Part shown: piece after piece, positions 42,030-51,681 of the stretch | Position numbering within the stretch: position 1 is the first letter of the stretch | Layout of the letters: each line of letters opens with the position of its first letter | The notes under the pieces: generated by a model | What the model was told of the DNA's origin: nothing | What the model saw: only the letters and a program-made list of their open reading frames with translations | The model's database searches: none | Assembly (NCBI GenBank): GCA_016294035.1 | Contig: JAEDCT010000001.1 | Span: forward strand, 154,990-218,989 | Source of the DNA: Treponema sp. | GTDB taxonomy: Bacteria > Spirochaetota > Spirochaetia > Treponematales > Treponemataceae | Length of the DNA stretch: 64,000 bases | Direction of reading: 5' to 3' | Position numbers and translations under genes: made by a program

Positions 42030-42056
42030 AAAAAAAAAGAGCCTTTTTTGAGGCCC
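42030..42056 (-). terminator. Terminator-like hairpin in the rimP leader
   Basis: On the minus strand GGGCCT and AGGCTC pair (one G-U) and are followed by nine T residues. The T-run ends about 19 bases before the rimP start codon and there is no gene upstream on that strand to terminate until clpC is read the same way far away, so it may act as an attenuator of the nusA operon. Confidence 0.5.
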
Positions 42057-42161
42057 AATAAAATTAATCATTAAACTGTCATAGTCAATCTATCAAATTG
42101 AAATTCTTTTGTCAAGAGAACAAGCAGATAAACATCAGCTAATGCATAAATCTATTCAATG

Positions 42162-42238
42162 AAAAAAAAATGACTGGAACCTGTACCTTGGCAACCCACG
42201 AAAAAAAAAATGCTCAGGTACAGGTTTCTGATCAGTCA
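42162..42238 (-). terminator. clpC intrinsic terminator overlapping its stop codon
   Basis: The stem pairs AACCTGTACC (42178-42187) with GGTACAGGTT (42217-42226) and TGACT (42171-42175) with AGTCA (42234-42238), followed by nine T residues on the minus strand. The loop itself holds a run of ten T residues. The clpC stop codon at 42232-42234 lies within the outer stem. Confidence 0.85.
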
Positions 42239-44799
42239 TGGTGATTGCATTCAGAAAGGCTCAATTCATTTTTTCTGGTTCTGGATTTTTTTTCCTTTAC
42301 GACAAGTTTTTCATCAACACAGTCAAGAACAAAAGTCTTTTTCTCAGCACCATAGCTTTCAGGTTTTGCAAGAATAAGATTTGCCATCTGATCTTCAATT
42401 TCTCTCTGAATCAGGCGGCGCATTGGACGAGCACCCATTGACGGATCATAGCCGTTATCAATGAGATAATTTCTTGCAGCATCCCTAACCTGAAGAACAA
42501 TATTCTTTTCAGAAAGTCTATCTTCAAGCTCACCCAGCTGAATGTCAAGAATGGCACCAATCTGTTCATGGTTCAATGCATCAAATACAATGATGTCATC
42601 AATTCTGTTTATGAGTTCGGGAGCCATAATTCTCTTGAGTTCTTCTGTGGCACTGGCCTTAATTTCATCATAAGGAAGAACGCCATCACCAAGAGTCGAA
42701 AAGCCAAGCCGTGATTCTGCAGTAATCTGTCTTGCACCTGCATTGCTGGTCATTATAACAAGACAATTTCTGAAACTTACAGTGTGGTCAAGATTATCCT
42801 TGAGTTCACCCTCTTCAAGCACCTGAAGAAGCAGATTGAAAATATCATGATGTGCCTTTTCAATTTCATCAAGAAGAACAACAGAATATGGATGCTGTCT
42901 GACAGCCTCAGTCAAGGTTCCACCTTCCTCGTAGCCCACATATCCTGGAGGAGCTCCAACAAGCCTTGAGGCATTCTGTTTTTCCATGTAGTCACTCATA
43001 TCAACTCTTATGAGGGCCTCTTCACTGCCAAAGAGAAATTTTGCCAGTGCCTTTGCAAGCTGAGTTTTTCCTACACCAGTTGGACCAAGGAATATAAAGG
43101 ATCCCATAGGACGTTTTGGTGATGACACTCCTGCGCGATTTCTTCTGACAGCACTTGAAATAAGCCTGACAGCTTCATCCTGACCAATGACTTCCCTGTG
43201 AAGTGCATTCTCCATATCAAGAAGACGAACACTGCTTGTGTCATCAAGCTTTGAAACATCAATTCCAGTCATAGAAGACAGTATTTCACATGCATCAGCC
43301 ACAGTAACATGACGTCTTGATTCACGGGGAGAATTCTTCCATTTGCGGTTAAGCTCATCGATTCTGTTTCTCAAGTCGTTAACCTGATCCCTGACAAAAG
43401 CAGCCTTTTCATATTCCTGAATTGCGACAAGCTCTCCCTTTTCCTTTGAGAACTTTTCATAATCAGCCTCAAGCCTGTCAAGTTCACTTGGTCTTTCATC
43501 ACCAGAAATCTTTTTTGCAGATCCCGCTTCATCAAGAATATCAATAGCCTTATCTGGAAGACATCTCTCGGAAATATATCTTTTGGAATACTTAACTATC
43601 AATGGAATAACGTCATCATCATAAACAACATTATGGAAATCCTCATAATATTTTTTTACTCCGAAAAGAATTCTCTCAGCTTCCTTTTCATCAGGTTCCT
43701 CAACGCGAACAACCTGGAATCTTCTTACAAGCGCAGAATCCTTTTCAAAATACTTTCTATATTCCTTTGATGTAGTGGCTCCTATCATCTGAAGTTCACC
43801 GCGACTCAAGGCAGGCTTAATCATATTGCTTGCATCCATTGATCCTTCAGGACCACCTGCACCAATAATTGTATGAAGCTCATCAACAAACAGGATGATG
43901 TTTTTTTCCTCGCTGACTTCCTTCATGACTTTCTTGAGTCTCTCTTCAAATTCACCGCGATATTTCGTTCCCGCGATCATTGCTGCAAGATCAAGCTGAA
44001 GGATTCGTTTTTCAAGAAGATCTCGCGGAACATTTCCCCTGGAGATTCTCTGGGCAAGCCCCTCAACAATTGCAGTTTTTCCAACACCAGGCTCACCAAC
44101 CAGTACTGGATTGTTTTTTGTTCTCCTGCACAAGGTTCTAACCATGACGGCAACTTCCTTGTCGCGACCAATGACAGGATCCATTTTTTCATTGCGAGCT
44201 TCAAGAGTAAGGTCCCTGGAAAACTGGGACAAAAGACTTGTGTTTTTCTGGTTTGATTTCTTCTGCTGGATTCTACCGTCCGACATGAATGGAACAGGAT
44301 CTTCATTTGATCTTGACGAAGATGACTGATTTTCAGACTGAGTGTTGTAAGAAGAAGGAATCTTTTTCTGAATTTCAGCAACAGTCTTCTTTACAGAATC
44401 AGCACTGATTCCAGCTTTCTTGAAATAAGCATTCATAAGAGAATTTTCTTCTGTCACAGCAGACAAGAGAAGATGCTCAGTTCCAACATAGGTATGTCCC
44501 AGAACCCTTGACCAGTTTTCCGAGCGCTCAAGAAATTTATTGGTTCGTTCAGAAAATGGAGTTGTCTTCAACACAGTCTGGACACTGCGGGATGGAATTG
44601 ACTGTTCAATAGCCAGCTGCAATGTGAGCACATTAATATGAAGGCTCTGCAGGACAAGATATCCAAGTCCATCAGCAGACTTCAGGAGAGCCAGTATAAT
44701 ATGCTCAACCTCAACAGTATTGCTTCCAAGATAATAAGCCTCATCCTGAGACAATGCAATCAACAAACGTCGGGCTCTCGGTGAATAGTTATCATACAT
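42232..44799 (-). CDS. clpC: ClpC-type AAA+ unfoldase
   Basis: The 855-residue Hsp100 protein unfolds substrates for ClpP. It has the Clp N-domain (residues 1-145), a first AAA+ module (GEPGVGKTAIVEGLAQRI), a UVR/M-type insertion around residue 430 (LVAIQEYEKAAFVRDQVNDL), and a second AAA+ module (LGPTGVGKTQLAKALAKFL, MSDYMEKQNASRLVGAPPGY). It follows mcsA and mcsB, the Gram-positive ctsR-operon layout, but no ctsR is present here. No clpP is in the window. Confidence 0.95.
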   Translation of the reverse strand: MYDNYSPRARRLLIALSQDEAYYLGSNTVEVEHIILALLKSADGLGYLVLQSLHINVLTLQLAIEQSIPSRSVQTVLKTTPFSERTNKFLERSENWSRVLGHTYVGTEHLLLSAVTEENSLMNAYFKKAGISADSVKKTVAEIQKKIPSSYNTQSENQSSSSRSNEDPVPFMSDGRIQQKKSNQKNTSLLSQFSRDLTLEARNEKMDPVIGRDKEVAVMVRTLCRRTKNNPVLVGEPGVGKTAIVEGLAQRISRGNVPRDLLEKRILQLDLAAMIAGTKYRGEFEERLKKVMKEVSEEKNIILFVDELHTIIGAGGPEGSMDASNMIKPALSRGELQMIGATTSKEYRKYFEKDSALVRRFQVVRVEEPDEKEAERILFGVKKYYEDFHNVVYDDDVIPLIVKYSKRYISERCLPDKAIDILDEAGSAKKISGDERPSELDRLEADYEKFSKEKGELVAIQEYEKAAFVRDQVNDLRNRIDELNRKWKNSPRESRRHVTVADACEILSSMTGIDVSKLDDTSSVRLLDMENALHREVIGQDEAVRLISSAVRRNRAGVSSPKRPMGSFIFLGPTGVGKTQLAKALAKFLFGSEEALIRVDMSDYMEKQNASRLVGAPPGYVGYEEGGTLTEAVRQHPYSVVLLDEIEKAHHDIFNLLLQVLEEGELKDNLDHTVSFRNCLVIMTSNAGARQITAESRLGFSTLGDGVLPYDEIKASATEELKRIMAPELINRIDDIIVFDALNHEQIGAILDIQLGELEDRLSEKNIVLQVRDAARNYLIDNGYDPSMGARPMRRLIQREIEDQMANLILAKPESYGAEKKTFVLDCVDEKLVVKEKKSRTRKNELSLSECNHHD

Positions 44800-44817
44800 A
44801 GTTTATATCTCCCATTC

Positions 44818-45936
44818 CTACTGACTGATTTTTTCAAAGGCTTCCTGAAGAATAAGCGATCTGAGTCTTCTGATTTTCAAATCTTTGTTATCAAGAATAT
44901 CCTTCTCAAACTTAAAATTGCCATTGGCAAGCAGATATTCCAGATGTCCTTCCTGAACCCTGTACAAAAGGCAGTGAAGAACCTGATCATCTATTCCGGA
45001 AATTACACCCATATCATAACCAAACTTCACGCCACCAATAATATCAATGGATTCGCGAAGAGAAACAAAATAGCTGGATCTTGCCAGTGCAACAGCCCTT
45101 GATGCATAGTTCTTGATTTTAGTAAGATGCAGGCTCTTGCATTCCTTTCTGGCAAGACGCTCATCCTTTATGATTTTGTCGATAATTTCCTTCATTGAAG
45201 AAATCTGTTCAAGTTCATTTCCACCGGCACAGGTCAAGGTAGTCACAAGATAATATGCCCCCAGGGAAGTTCCAGAACCGGCAACTCCCGAAACACTGTC
45301 GCCGCCACCAGCACCATAACATGCAGTAAAATTATATGCGGATGAACAATCATTTCTTATGGTTTCTGAAAGCTTATCCAGCATGGAAATTGCAGGCAAA
45401 TGAAATTTGGCACCAAGCAAAAGCCCTGTTCCAGATGTCAGGATTGAAGAGGAAAGGTATCCAAAATCATAGCTGGCAGCAAACTGAACATGCCCCTGCA
45501 GCTCATGGTCCAGGTCATATACAGATTTAGCAGCTTCATCAATGGCAGATCCTGAATTAAATGATGACAAAAGAAGATGGTCATAAGTATTTACCGAGCA
45601 GGAAATCTTACCGTCATTTCTGAGAATGATTCCGGCTTTCTTCCCCTCATACTGCGGAAGAAGAACTCCCCGTTCCTTCATGATTCTCAATCCAGTTTCA
45701 TCAAGCTTATCAACTGAAATAGTGTGAAAATCCTGTGCATCAGGAAGAAATGTAAATGCATCAAATGCAATGGACTGAATTCGCTCGCTTTCATTTTCAT
45801 CAAGAATTGAGGGGAATGGAAAATTTGCCAGATTTCTTACAAGAGAAGCCCGTGTAGAAAGAACCACATCCTGATTCTTGCCTTCAAGTGCGTACCATGA
45901 ATCTGGAGATGCATTCTGCTGAGATTTCTTTTTCAT
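44818..45936 (-). CDS. McsB-like protein arginine kinase homologue, likely inactive
   Basis: The 372-residue protein has the phosphagen-kinase fold of McsB, which in Bacillus phosphorylates arginines to mark proteins for ClpCP. Conserved framing is visible (DVVLSTRASLVRNLANFPFP, LDHELQGHVQFAASYDFGYL, FGYDMGVISG). But motifs that bind ATP and substrate are changed: SSRIRLARN is STRASLVRN, NEEDHLRIQ is NTYDHLLLS, CPTNVGTGLRAS is SILTSGTGLLLG, and YGEGSEA is YGAGGGD. It is between mcsA and clpC, as expected. So it may be an adaptor, not a kinase. Comparison is from memory of Bacillus McsB. Confidence 0.8.
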   Translation of the reverse strand: MKKKSQQNASPDSWYALEGKNQDVVLSTRASLVRNLANFPFPSILDENESERIQSIAFDAFTFLPDAQDFHTISVDKLDETGLRIMKERGVLLPQYEGKKAGIILRNDGKISCSVNTYDHLLLSSFNSGSAIDEAAKSVYDLDHELQGHVQFAASYDFGYLSSSILTSGTGLLLGAKFHLPAISMLDKLSETIRNDCSSAYNFTACYGAGGGDSVSGVAGSGTSLGAYYLVTTLTCAGGNELEQISSMKEIIDKIIKDERLARKECKSLHLTKIKNYASRAVALARSSYFVSLRESIDIIGGVKFGYDMGVISGIDDQVLHCLLYRVQEGHLEYLLANGNFKFEKDILDNKDLKIRRLRSLILQEAFEKISQ

Positions 45937-45941
45937 CCCGC

Positions 45942-46469
45942 CTAGTCCCCCATGATTTCATCTGAACCAGAAACTGCTTTCTTTTCCAGAGCCTTAAGAT
46001 AATCCCTGTACATGGCTGCCTTTTCGTAGTTTTCATCCTCAACAGCAGCATTCAACTTATTCTGAAGCATTATTCTGTCTGTAAGCACAGATCTGAATGT
46101 TGAAAGCCTTTGCGGCATGGATCCAGAAAAACTTTCAGTTACGCCCTGACGCTCAAGAATTTTCTTGATGTCATCCTTGAAAATTGCATAGCATTCAGGA
46201 CAACCGGCATACCCCTTCTTGAAAATACTGCCCAAAGATGTGCCGCAAACTGGACAAAGCTTGTTTTCCTTTTCCTTGATTTTTAATGATATGTCTGATA
46301 ATTCCTTGAACAAGTCTCCAATGGAGGATTCTATGCTTTTTGGATCAGGTGAAATTCCTCTTTCCATGGCACACTCAAGACACATGCTGATCTTCCGTTT
46401 CTGACCCACACCTGACACCTGTTCCATGAATATGACAGCTTCCCTTTCATGGCAAAAATCACATACCAT
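45942..46469 (-). CDS. McsA-like zinc-finger/UVR-motif protein
   Basis: The 175-residue protein has two pairs of CXXC motifs (CDFCHEREAV with CLECAM; CPVCGTSLGSIFKKGYAGC, then PEC) and a C-terminal UVR motif (NAAVEDENYEKAAMYRDYLK). This is the layout of McsA, which activates McsB and bridges to ClpC. GGAG stands upstream of the ATG. It starts the mcsA-mcsB-clpC operon, six bases before mcsB. Confidence 0.85.
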   Translation of the reverse strand: MVCDFCHEREAVIFMEQVSGVGQKRKISMCLECAMERGISPDPKSIESSIGDLFKELSDISLKIKEKENKLCPVCGTSLGSIFKKGYAGCPECYAIFKDDIKKILERQGVTESFSGSMPQRLSTFRSVLTDRIMLQNKLNAAVEDENYEKAAMYRDYLKALEKKAVSGSDEIMGD

Positions 46470-46517
46470 AACTTAATACTCCACAAATAAACCTTAACAC
46501 TAAATTTATAGCACAAA

Positions 46518-47858
46518 TCAGGATTTCCGCAAAGTATCAACAATTTTTTCTCTGCCGGCCCTTATGGCTGGAACAATTGAAACAAGAACAGAAAGAATCA
46601 GTGTTCCAAACATGATAAAAATAATTTCAGTCCATGGGATTTCAACAGTTATATCCTGAAGATAATATGCAGGATCCAGCAAATGGAAAGAAGATGGGAC
46701 AGATGATGTAAAAAATGACTTTGCATAAGAAAACAGATTAACAACCCATTCAATGGCAACGATTATTTCATTCACGAAAACAGAGCACAAAAGTCCACAT
46801 GGAATTCCAAAGGCGACACCACCAAGTCCTGCAAAAAAACCTGAAATCAAAAAGGAAAGAACTATTCCACCGGAAGTTTGCCCCATGCTCTTAAGAATCG
46901 CAATTTCACTTTTTCGTTCAAGAACAATCATAATAAGTGCAGAAGAAATATTTATGCTTGCAACAAGAAGAATGAGCAATGTAACAACCAGAAGAAGAGC
47001 CTTAGTTGATGCAAAATTCTCAAACTCAGAAACATTAACATCATTCCAGCCTAAAGCATAGGAGTCGGCAAAATTCTCATCCCCGAACAAAAAAGAGGAC
47101 ACCTTTCTGGTCACAAGGTAAAAATCAGAAGAAAAGGGAGAATTCACATCAAGGCCAATAATACACCTGACAGATGATGAAGAAAGACATTCAAAGGCAT
47201 CTTCCACAGAAATGAAAAACCAAAGCGCATCAAGTTCCTGATATCCGCTTGAAACAATTCCAGAAACCTTGAATGAAGCAACCCTGGGCGTAACAGATGA
47301 TTCATTTTTCTGAACGGTAACAATTCGTACTGTATCTCCGGCATGAAGCTTAAGGTCTTTGGCAATTTTTTGTCCGAGAACACAGGATTTTTTTTCATCA
47401 AGACTTGTGGTCCCCTCTACTACTTTGAACAAAGAAGAAAAACTTCCGTCAGAAGAAAAAATGTTTTTATCAACACCCCTCACAACAGCACCACTTCTGA
47501 AACTATTTGCAACAGCAAGGGCATTGGACTGAACTTCACCATAACTCTTTCTGACTCCATCAATTGACTCAAGACGCAAAGCTCCTTTTTGAAGCAACTG
47601 AGCAGACATGGAATAAATACTGTCTCTGGAAACAGAAACCTGAATGTGATGGGACGAAAGCTGAATTATTCTGGAAGTCATTCCGCTTATCATTGAATTG
47701 GAAACTGAAAGTATTGCAACAAGAGGAACAAGGCTCAACCCAATGCAAAGAACAGCTCCCATGAGGGATTTTTTTCCAAGGGTATTTTTATTGGAGAAAA
47801 AATTTCCTGAAGAAAACATGAGTTTTCTGGCATATAAAAAGCTTGAATAGATTTTCAA
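46518..47858 (-). CDS. LolE-like ABC transporter permease
   Basis: The 446-residue protein has one N-terminal membrane segment, a large periplasmic MacB_PCD-type domain and three C-terminal segments in an FtsX fold (LLLVVTLLILLVASINISSA, IVLERKSEIAILKSMGQTSG). The LolCDE complex moves outer-membrane lipoproteins from the inner membrane. It overlaps the LolD-like gene by four bases. Spirochaetes are rich in lipoproteins, which fits. Confidence 0.88.
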   Translation of the reverse strand: MKIYSSFLYARKLMFSSGNFFSNKNTLGKKSLMGAVLCIGLSLVPLVAILSVSNSMISGMTSRIIQLSSHHIQVSVSRDSIYSMSAQLLQKGALRLESIDGVRKSYGEVQSNALAVANSFRSGAVVRGVDKNIFSSDGSFSSLFKVVEGTTSLDEKKSCVLGQKIAKDLKLHAGDTVRIVTVQKNESSVTPRVASFKVSGIVSSGYQELDALWFFISVEDAFECLSSSSVRCIIGLDVNSPFSSDFYLVTRKVSSFLFGDENFADSYALGWNDVNVSEFENFASTKALLLVVTLLILLVASINISSALIMIVLERKSEIAILKSMGQTSGGIVLSFLISGFFAGLGGVAFGIPCGLLCSVFVNEIIVAIEWVVNLFSYAKSFFTSSVPSSFHLLDPAYYLQDITVEIPWTEIIFIMFGTLILSVLVSIVPAIRAGREKIVDTLRKS

Positions 47859-48547
47859 ACAGATGCCTCCGAAAGCTTTCCGTTTTCAAGAGAATAAACC
47901 CTGCTGCCCCTTGAAGCAAGTTTCATGTCATGGGTAACAAGCACCAGAGTTTTTCTATGTGTTTCAGACAATGAAAAAAGCATGTCTCCAATTACATTTG
48001 CATTTGCAGGATCCAGATTACCGGTAGGTTCATCAGCAAGAATGATTTTGGGATCATTAACAAGACTCCTTGCAACTGCAACACGCTGTCTTTCACCGCC
48101 AGAAAGTTCCGATGGCAAATGATTCATGCGATCTGCAAGACCTACTTCTTCAAGAAGGATTCTTGCCCTGTTTTCAGCAGTCTTTTTTGAATGACCAGCC
48201 ATGATTGCAGGCAGAAAAACATTTTCAAGGGCAGTAAAATCCTTTAGCAAATGATGAAACTGGAACACAAAACCCAGATCATTTTTCCTGAACTCAGCAA
48301 GATCCTTTTCTTTCATAAGATTAAGATTATTGCCATCTATGAAAACATCACCGGAAGAACTGGAATCAAGGCCGCCGATTATATTCAGCAGGGTTGACTT
48401 ACCGCTTCCGCTTCGCCCGATGATAACGCATTTCTCACCTTCTTTCACACACAGGTTAAGACCTGAAAAAACTACGAGTGTTTCGCTTGAAAGTTCATAT
48501 TTCTTTTCCAGATTTTTAACTTCAAGAATATAATCAATCTTACTCAT
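47855..48547 (-). CDS. lolD: LolD-like ABC transporter ATPase
   Basis: The 230-residue ATPase has Walker A GRSGSGKSTLLNIIGGL, Q-loop FVFQFHHLLKDFTALENVFL, signature LSGGERQRVAVARSL and Walker B IILADEPTGNLDP. These are the LolD/MacB subtype, the Q-loop FHHLL being characteristic of LolD. It lies between and overlaps two FtsX-type permease genes, so the full exporter is encoded. Confidence 0.92.
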   Translation of the reverse strand: MSKIDYILEVKNLEKKYELSSETLVVFSGLNLCVKEGEKCVIIGRSGSGKSTLLNIIGGLDSSSSGDVFIDGNNLNLMKEKDLAEFRKNDLGFVFQFHHLLKDFTALENVFLPAIMAGHSKKTAENRARILLEEVGLADRMNHLPSELSGGERQRVAVARSLVNDPKIILADEPTGNLDPANANVIGDMLFSLSETHRKTLVLVTHDMKLASRGSRVYSLENGKLSEASV

Positions 48548-49904
48548 TTCTAAGTATCTCCGTAACAGTCATTTTCAAAATGTTTCTGCTTGCAAACAAT
48601 GATGCAAACAATGATGACAAGACACCAAAAAGAAAAATAACAAAAACCTCTCTGGGAATCATTCTTGCAGGAATTGATCCATACACGGCAAACATGGGAT
48701 TTTCTGAAACCATGAATGCATTTTCCGGAGAAAATATTCTTGCAGCGGCAAATTCAAAAAAATACTGAATCTTTGCAAGAACAGAAAAAACAAGTTTCAT
48801 ATTCCTCGAAACAAGAATTCCAAGGATAAGACCGGGAACAGCACCAGCAAGACCAGTGATTGCACCCTTGGAAACAAAAACCATCTGAACCTGACCTGGA
48901 CGACCACCAAAAACACTCATCATGGCAATTTCATCCTTGCGCTCAAAAACAAGCTTCTTCATGGAGTTATGGATATTAACTGCAACAACAATAAAAATCA
49001 TGAAGACAAGAAGAAAAAGCATGTTTTTTTCAATTCTTAATGTTCCGAAAAAACTTCGGTTATATTCCTTCCATGAAGTAATCTTTGCATCCTTATATTG
49101 ATTTTTTAAGAAAGAAACAACAGCACTGTCTTTTGCCGGTGAATCAATCTTCACTCCCCAGCGAAGAGGAGTATTCTTTCCAAAATATTTTTTTCCATCA
49201 CTCAGGCGAATAAAGGCATAGGTTGAATTAAGGCCAGAGTATCCTGAATAGAAAATTCCCCTGACCGTGAATTTTCTGTTTTCTGAAAGCATTGCAGTTT
49301 CCGAAGATCCGCTGAGTGCAACAATATCAACAACACTTCCCTTTCTAAGTCCAAGAGACCGGGCCAAACCATTTCCAATTACAATTGAATCGTCTTCAGT
49401 CAAATCAAATGATCCGGAGACAATCTTCATTTCCTTTCGAAAACCTTCATCCAATTCCATAACATTATGAGGAACAGCACGAACTATGGCTCCACTTTGA
49501 GAAGAACCTGTTCCAGCCATAAGACCCTGAGCCTCATAAAAAGGAACTACGGCCTTAACATTTTTCAAGTCACATTTAAACTGTTCAACCCCTTCAACCT
49601 GAACATGATATGAACTTAGTTCCAGAATTGAATCAATAAAACTCATTTGAAACCCGTTCATCACACTGAGAGTAATAATCAATGCCATAACACCAAACAA
49701 GACACCCAATGAAGCAAGACGGGATGTGGAATTCTTAAAATGATTTCCATCAAACCTGGAAATTCTTCTTGCAACAAACAATATCCAGTGCTGTCTCAAA
49801 GAACCAGAAAAAAATCTGCCGGTATTCCTTGAGCAACAATTATCACCTGAAACTGAAGAAGCTTTTCGGGTCACTCTATTTTCTTCGTTCAATTTTCTCA
49901 TCAA
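48540..49904 (-). CDS. LolC-like ABC transporter permease
   Basis: The 454-residue protein has the same fold as the LolE-like permease: N-terminal membrane segment (LGVLFGVMALIITLSVMNGF), periplasmic domain and three C-terminal segments (MLFLLVFMIFIVVAVNIHN). An extra basic N-terminal stretch of about 60 residues includes RHWILFVARRISRFDG-type sequence. It overlaps the next two genes, by eight bases with lolD and 29 with the upstream gene. Confidence 0.87.
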   Translation of the reverse strand: MMRKLNEENRVTRKASSVSGDNCCSRNTGRFFSGSLRQHWILFVARRISRFDGNHFKNSTSRLASLGVLFGVMALIITLSVMNGFQMSFIDSILELSSYHVQVEGVEQFKCDLKNVKAVVPFYEAQGLMAGTGSSQSGAIVRAVPHNVMELDEGFRKEMKIVSGSFDLTEDDSIVIGNGLARSLGLRKGSVVDIVALSGSSETAMLSENRKFTVRGIFYSGYSGLNSTYAFIRLSDGKKYFGKNTPLRWGVKIDSPAKDSAVVSFLKNQYKDAKITSWKEYNRSFFGTLRIEKNMLFLLVFMIFIVVAVNIHNSMKKLVFERKDEIAMMSVFGGRPGQVQMVFVSKGAITGLAGAVPGLILGILVSRNMKLVFSVLAKIQYFFEFAAARIFSPENAFMVSENPMFAVYGSIPARMIPREVFVIFLFGVLSSLFASLFASRNILKMTVTEILRNE

Positions 49905-50784
49905 TCAACTCACCATCTTCATAGGTTTCGCGTACAACAAAACCTTCCTGAAAATACAATGTCTGAATCCATGACTCATCACTTGAATATTCTATTTTCA
50001 TTCGCAGGCTGCCATCCTCATAAAATTCAGTATCAGGTACTGAAAGATTCTTTGCATAGCTGTAGACATTTTTTTTTGAATACACTTTTCTTCGGGAACG
50101 AAACAAATCTTCAGACTCTTCCAGGATTCTGTTTTCAGCATCATAGGAGTAGGAAACGGTTCTTGTTTTGATACGATTTTTTTCTGAGCCATCTTCCTCA
50201 AGTTCCAGATCATAAAATGTCACCATTGAAGGATATGAGGGCTTGTCATATAAATACGAAACAGATTTCTTTTCATCAAAATCATCCTCGATGCATGAAA
50301 TCATTGGTTCATATTTCCAGATCTGCCTGGACATCATTTTTACGGAAGAAAGATCCTTTCCATTTGACATTACAATTTTTTCAGAAATACGGTATTTACT
50401 GTCATATTTTGTTCTTGTAACAGTGTCATTGTTAATTACTGTCGAATAAGATTCATTCTGATACATGGCACTGGAAACTGAAAAACCAAGAGTTCCCTTC
50501 GAAAAATATGAAAGACGTTCCATTCTGTTTTTATAATGAACAGCCGGACCATAATCTTCTTCCTGTCCTTCCTGGAATTCATTAAGGGTGTCAGGAACAT
50601 ATTCAAGCGAAAGTTTTTCATCTGTATTTCCAAGGCCAATGAATTTTTCCAGGGACAATTTCTGCATCACAAATTCTGAATCTGTCTGAGGTGTTCTCTT
50701 GAGCAAGGTTGCATACTGATTCTGCCTTTCATTAACAATTGGAAAAAGCAGATACAGGCACATAGAAGCAGTGACCATGTCCAT
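49876..50784 (-). CDS. Protein with YD-like repeats, function unknown
   Basis: The 302-residue protein has a short hydrophobic N-terminus (TASMCLYLLFPIV) that may be a signal or anchor. The rest holds repeats with Tyr-Asp motifs (TRTKYDSKYRISEKIV, SYSYDAENRILEESED, EFYEDGSLRMKIEY), a pattern seen in Rhs-type or MORN/YwqK-like beta-repeat proteins. It is placed between ftsY and the lolCDE-like genes and overlaps lolC by 29 bases. Function unknown; a link to lipoprotein export is only positional. Confidence 0.55.
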   Translation of the reverse strand: MDMVTASMCLYLLFPIVNERQNQYATLLKRTPQTDSEFVMQKLSLEKFIGLGNTDEKLSLEYVPDTLNEFQEGQEEDYGPAVHYKNRMERLSYFSKGTLGFSVSSAMYQNESYSTVINNDTVTRTKYDSKYRISEKIVMSNGKDLSSVKMMSRQIWKYEPMISCIEDDFDEKKSVSYLYDKPSYPSMVTFYDLELEEDGSEKNRIKTRTVSYSYDAENRILEESEDLFRSRRKVYSKKNVYSYAKNLSVPDTEFYEDGSLRMKIEYSSDESWIQTLYFQEGFVVRETYEDGELIDEKIERRK

Positions 50785-50787
50785 AAT

Positions 50788-51660
50788 CTAAAGTCCCAGG
50801 AATTCTCCAACATATTTTCTGGAATCAAAGGCCTGAATATCCGGATACTTTTCGCCTGTACAAACAAAGGCAACTGGAATTCCAAGATTCTTTCCAATGG
50901 TAAAAAGCTCACCACCCTTTGCCGTTGAGTCATATTTTGTAAGCACTAGAGCATCAACACCAACTGCCTCATTGAACACTTCTGCCTGACGAACAGCATT
51001 CTGACCTGTAGTTGCATCAATAACAAGGATTTTTTTATAGCATCCTTCACTGGCCTTTGATTTTGCAATTCTGTCGATTTTCTTAAGCTCATTCACCAGG
51101 TTTTCCTTGTTGTGAAGTCTTCCTGCAGTATCACACAAAACCAGACCACCGCCATTTGCATCACAAGCCTGAGCAGCATCAAAAACAACGGCAGAAGGAT
51201 CACTTCCCATCTGATGCCTGACAACTCTTATTCCAAGTTTTTCACCATGCATGGAAATCTGGTCTACGGCAGCTGCACGGAAAGTATCGGAAGCAGCCAT
51301 AATTACCTTCTCACCTGCATCTGAATACAACTTGGCCATTTTTGCCACACTGGTTGTTTTCCCAACTCCATTCACACCAAGAATCATGAAAACATTTGTT
51401 TTGTTTTTCTCAATCTTCAAGTCTATGGACTTTACATACGGAAGAATCATTGACTCAAGGATTTTAGTTATTTCCCAGGAATCCGTAATTTTTTCACTGC
51501 GACATTTCTTTTCAAGTTCATCAACAATTTCAACGGCATTCTTTGCACCAACATCACCCTCAATCAAAGCATCCGTCAAATCCTCAAAAAATTCCTCGCT
51601 CTGTGATGTGGCACCGGTAAAAAGTTTCTTTAGTTTTTCCGAAAATGAAAGTTTTGCCAT
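50788..51660 (-). CDS. ftsY: Signal recognition particle receptor FtsY
   Basis: The 290-residue SRP receptor GTPase docks nascent membrane proteins at the translocon. G1 GVNGVGKTTSVAKMAKLY, DTFRAAAVDQISMHGE, DTAGRLHNKENLVNEL and TKYDSTAKGGELF are clear. It lacks the long acidic A domain of Escherichia coli FtsY and starts directly with the N domain (AKLSFSEKLKKLFTGA), as in many bacteria. Confidence 0.97.
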   Translation of the reverse strand: MAKLSFSEKLKKLFTGATSQSEEFFEDLTDALIEGDVGAKNAVEIVDELEKKCRSEKITDSWEITKILESMILPYVKSIDLKIEKNKTNVFMILGVNGVGKTTSVAKMAKLYSDAGEKVIMAASDTFRAAAVDQISMHGEKLGIRVVRHQMGSDPSAVVFDAAQACDANGGGLVLCDTAGRLHNKENLVNELKKIDRIAKSKASEGCYKKILVIDATTGQNAVRQAEVFNEAVGVDALVLTKYDSTAKGGELFTIGKNLGIPVAFVCTGEKYPDIQAFDSRKYVGEFLGL

Positions 51661-51681
51661 TCTGTTCCCCTTTCAACTATC

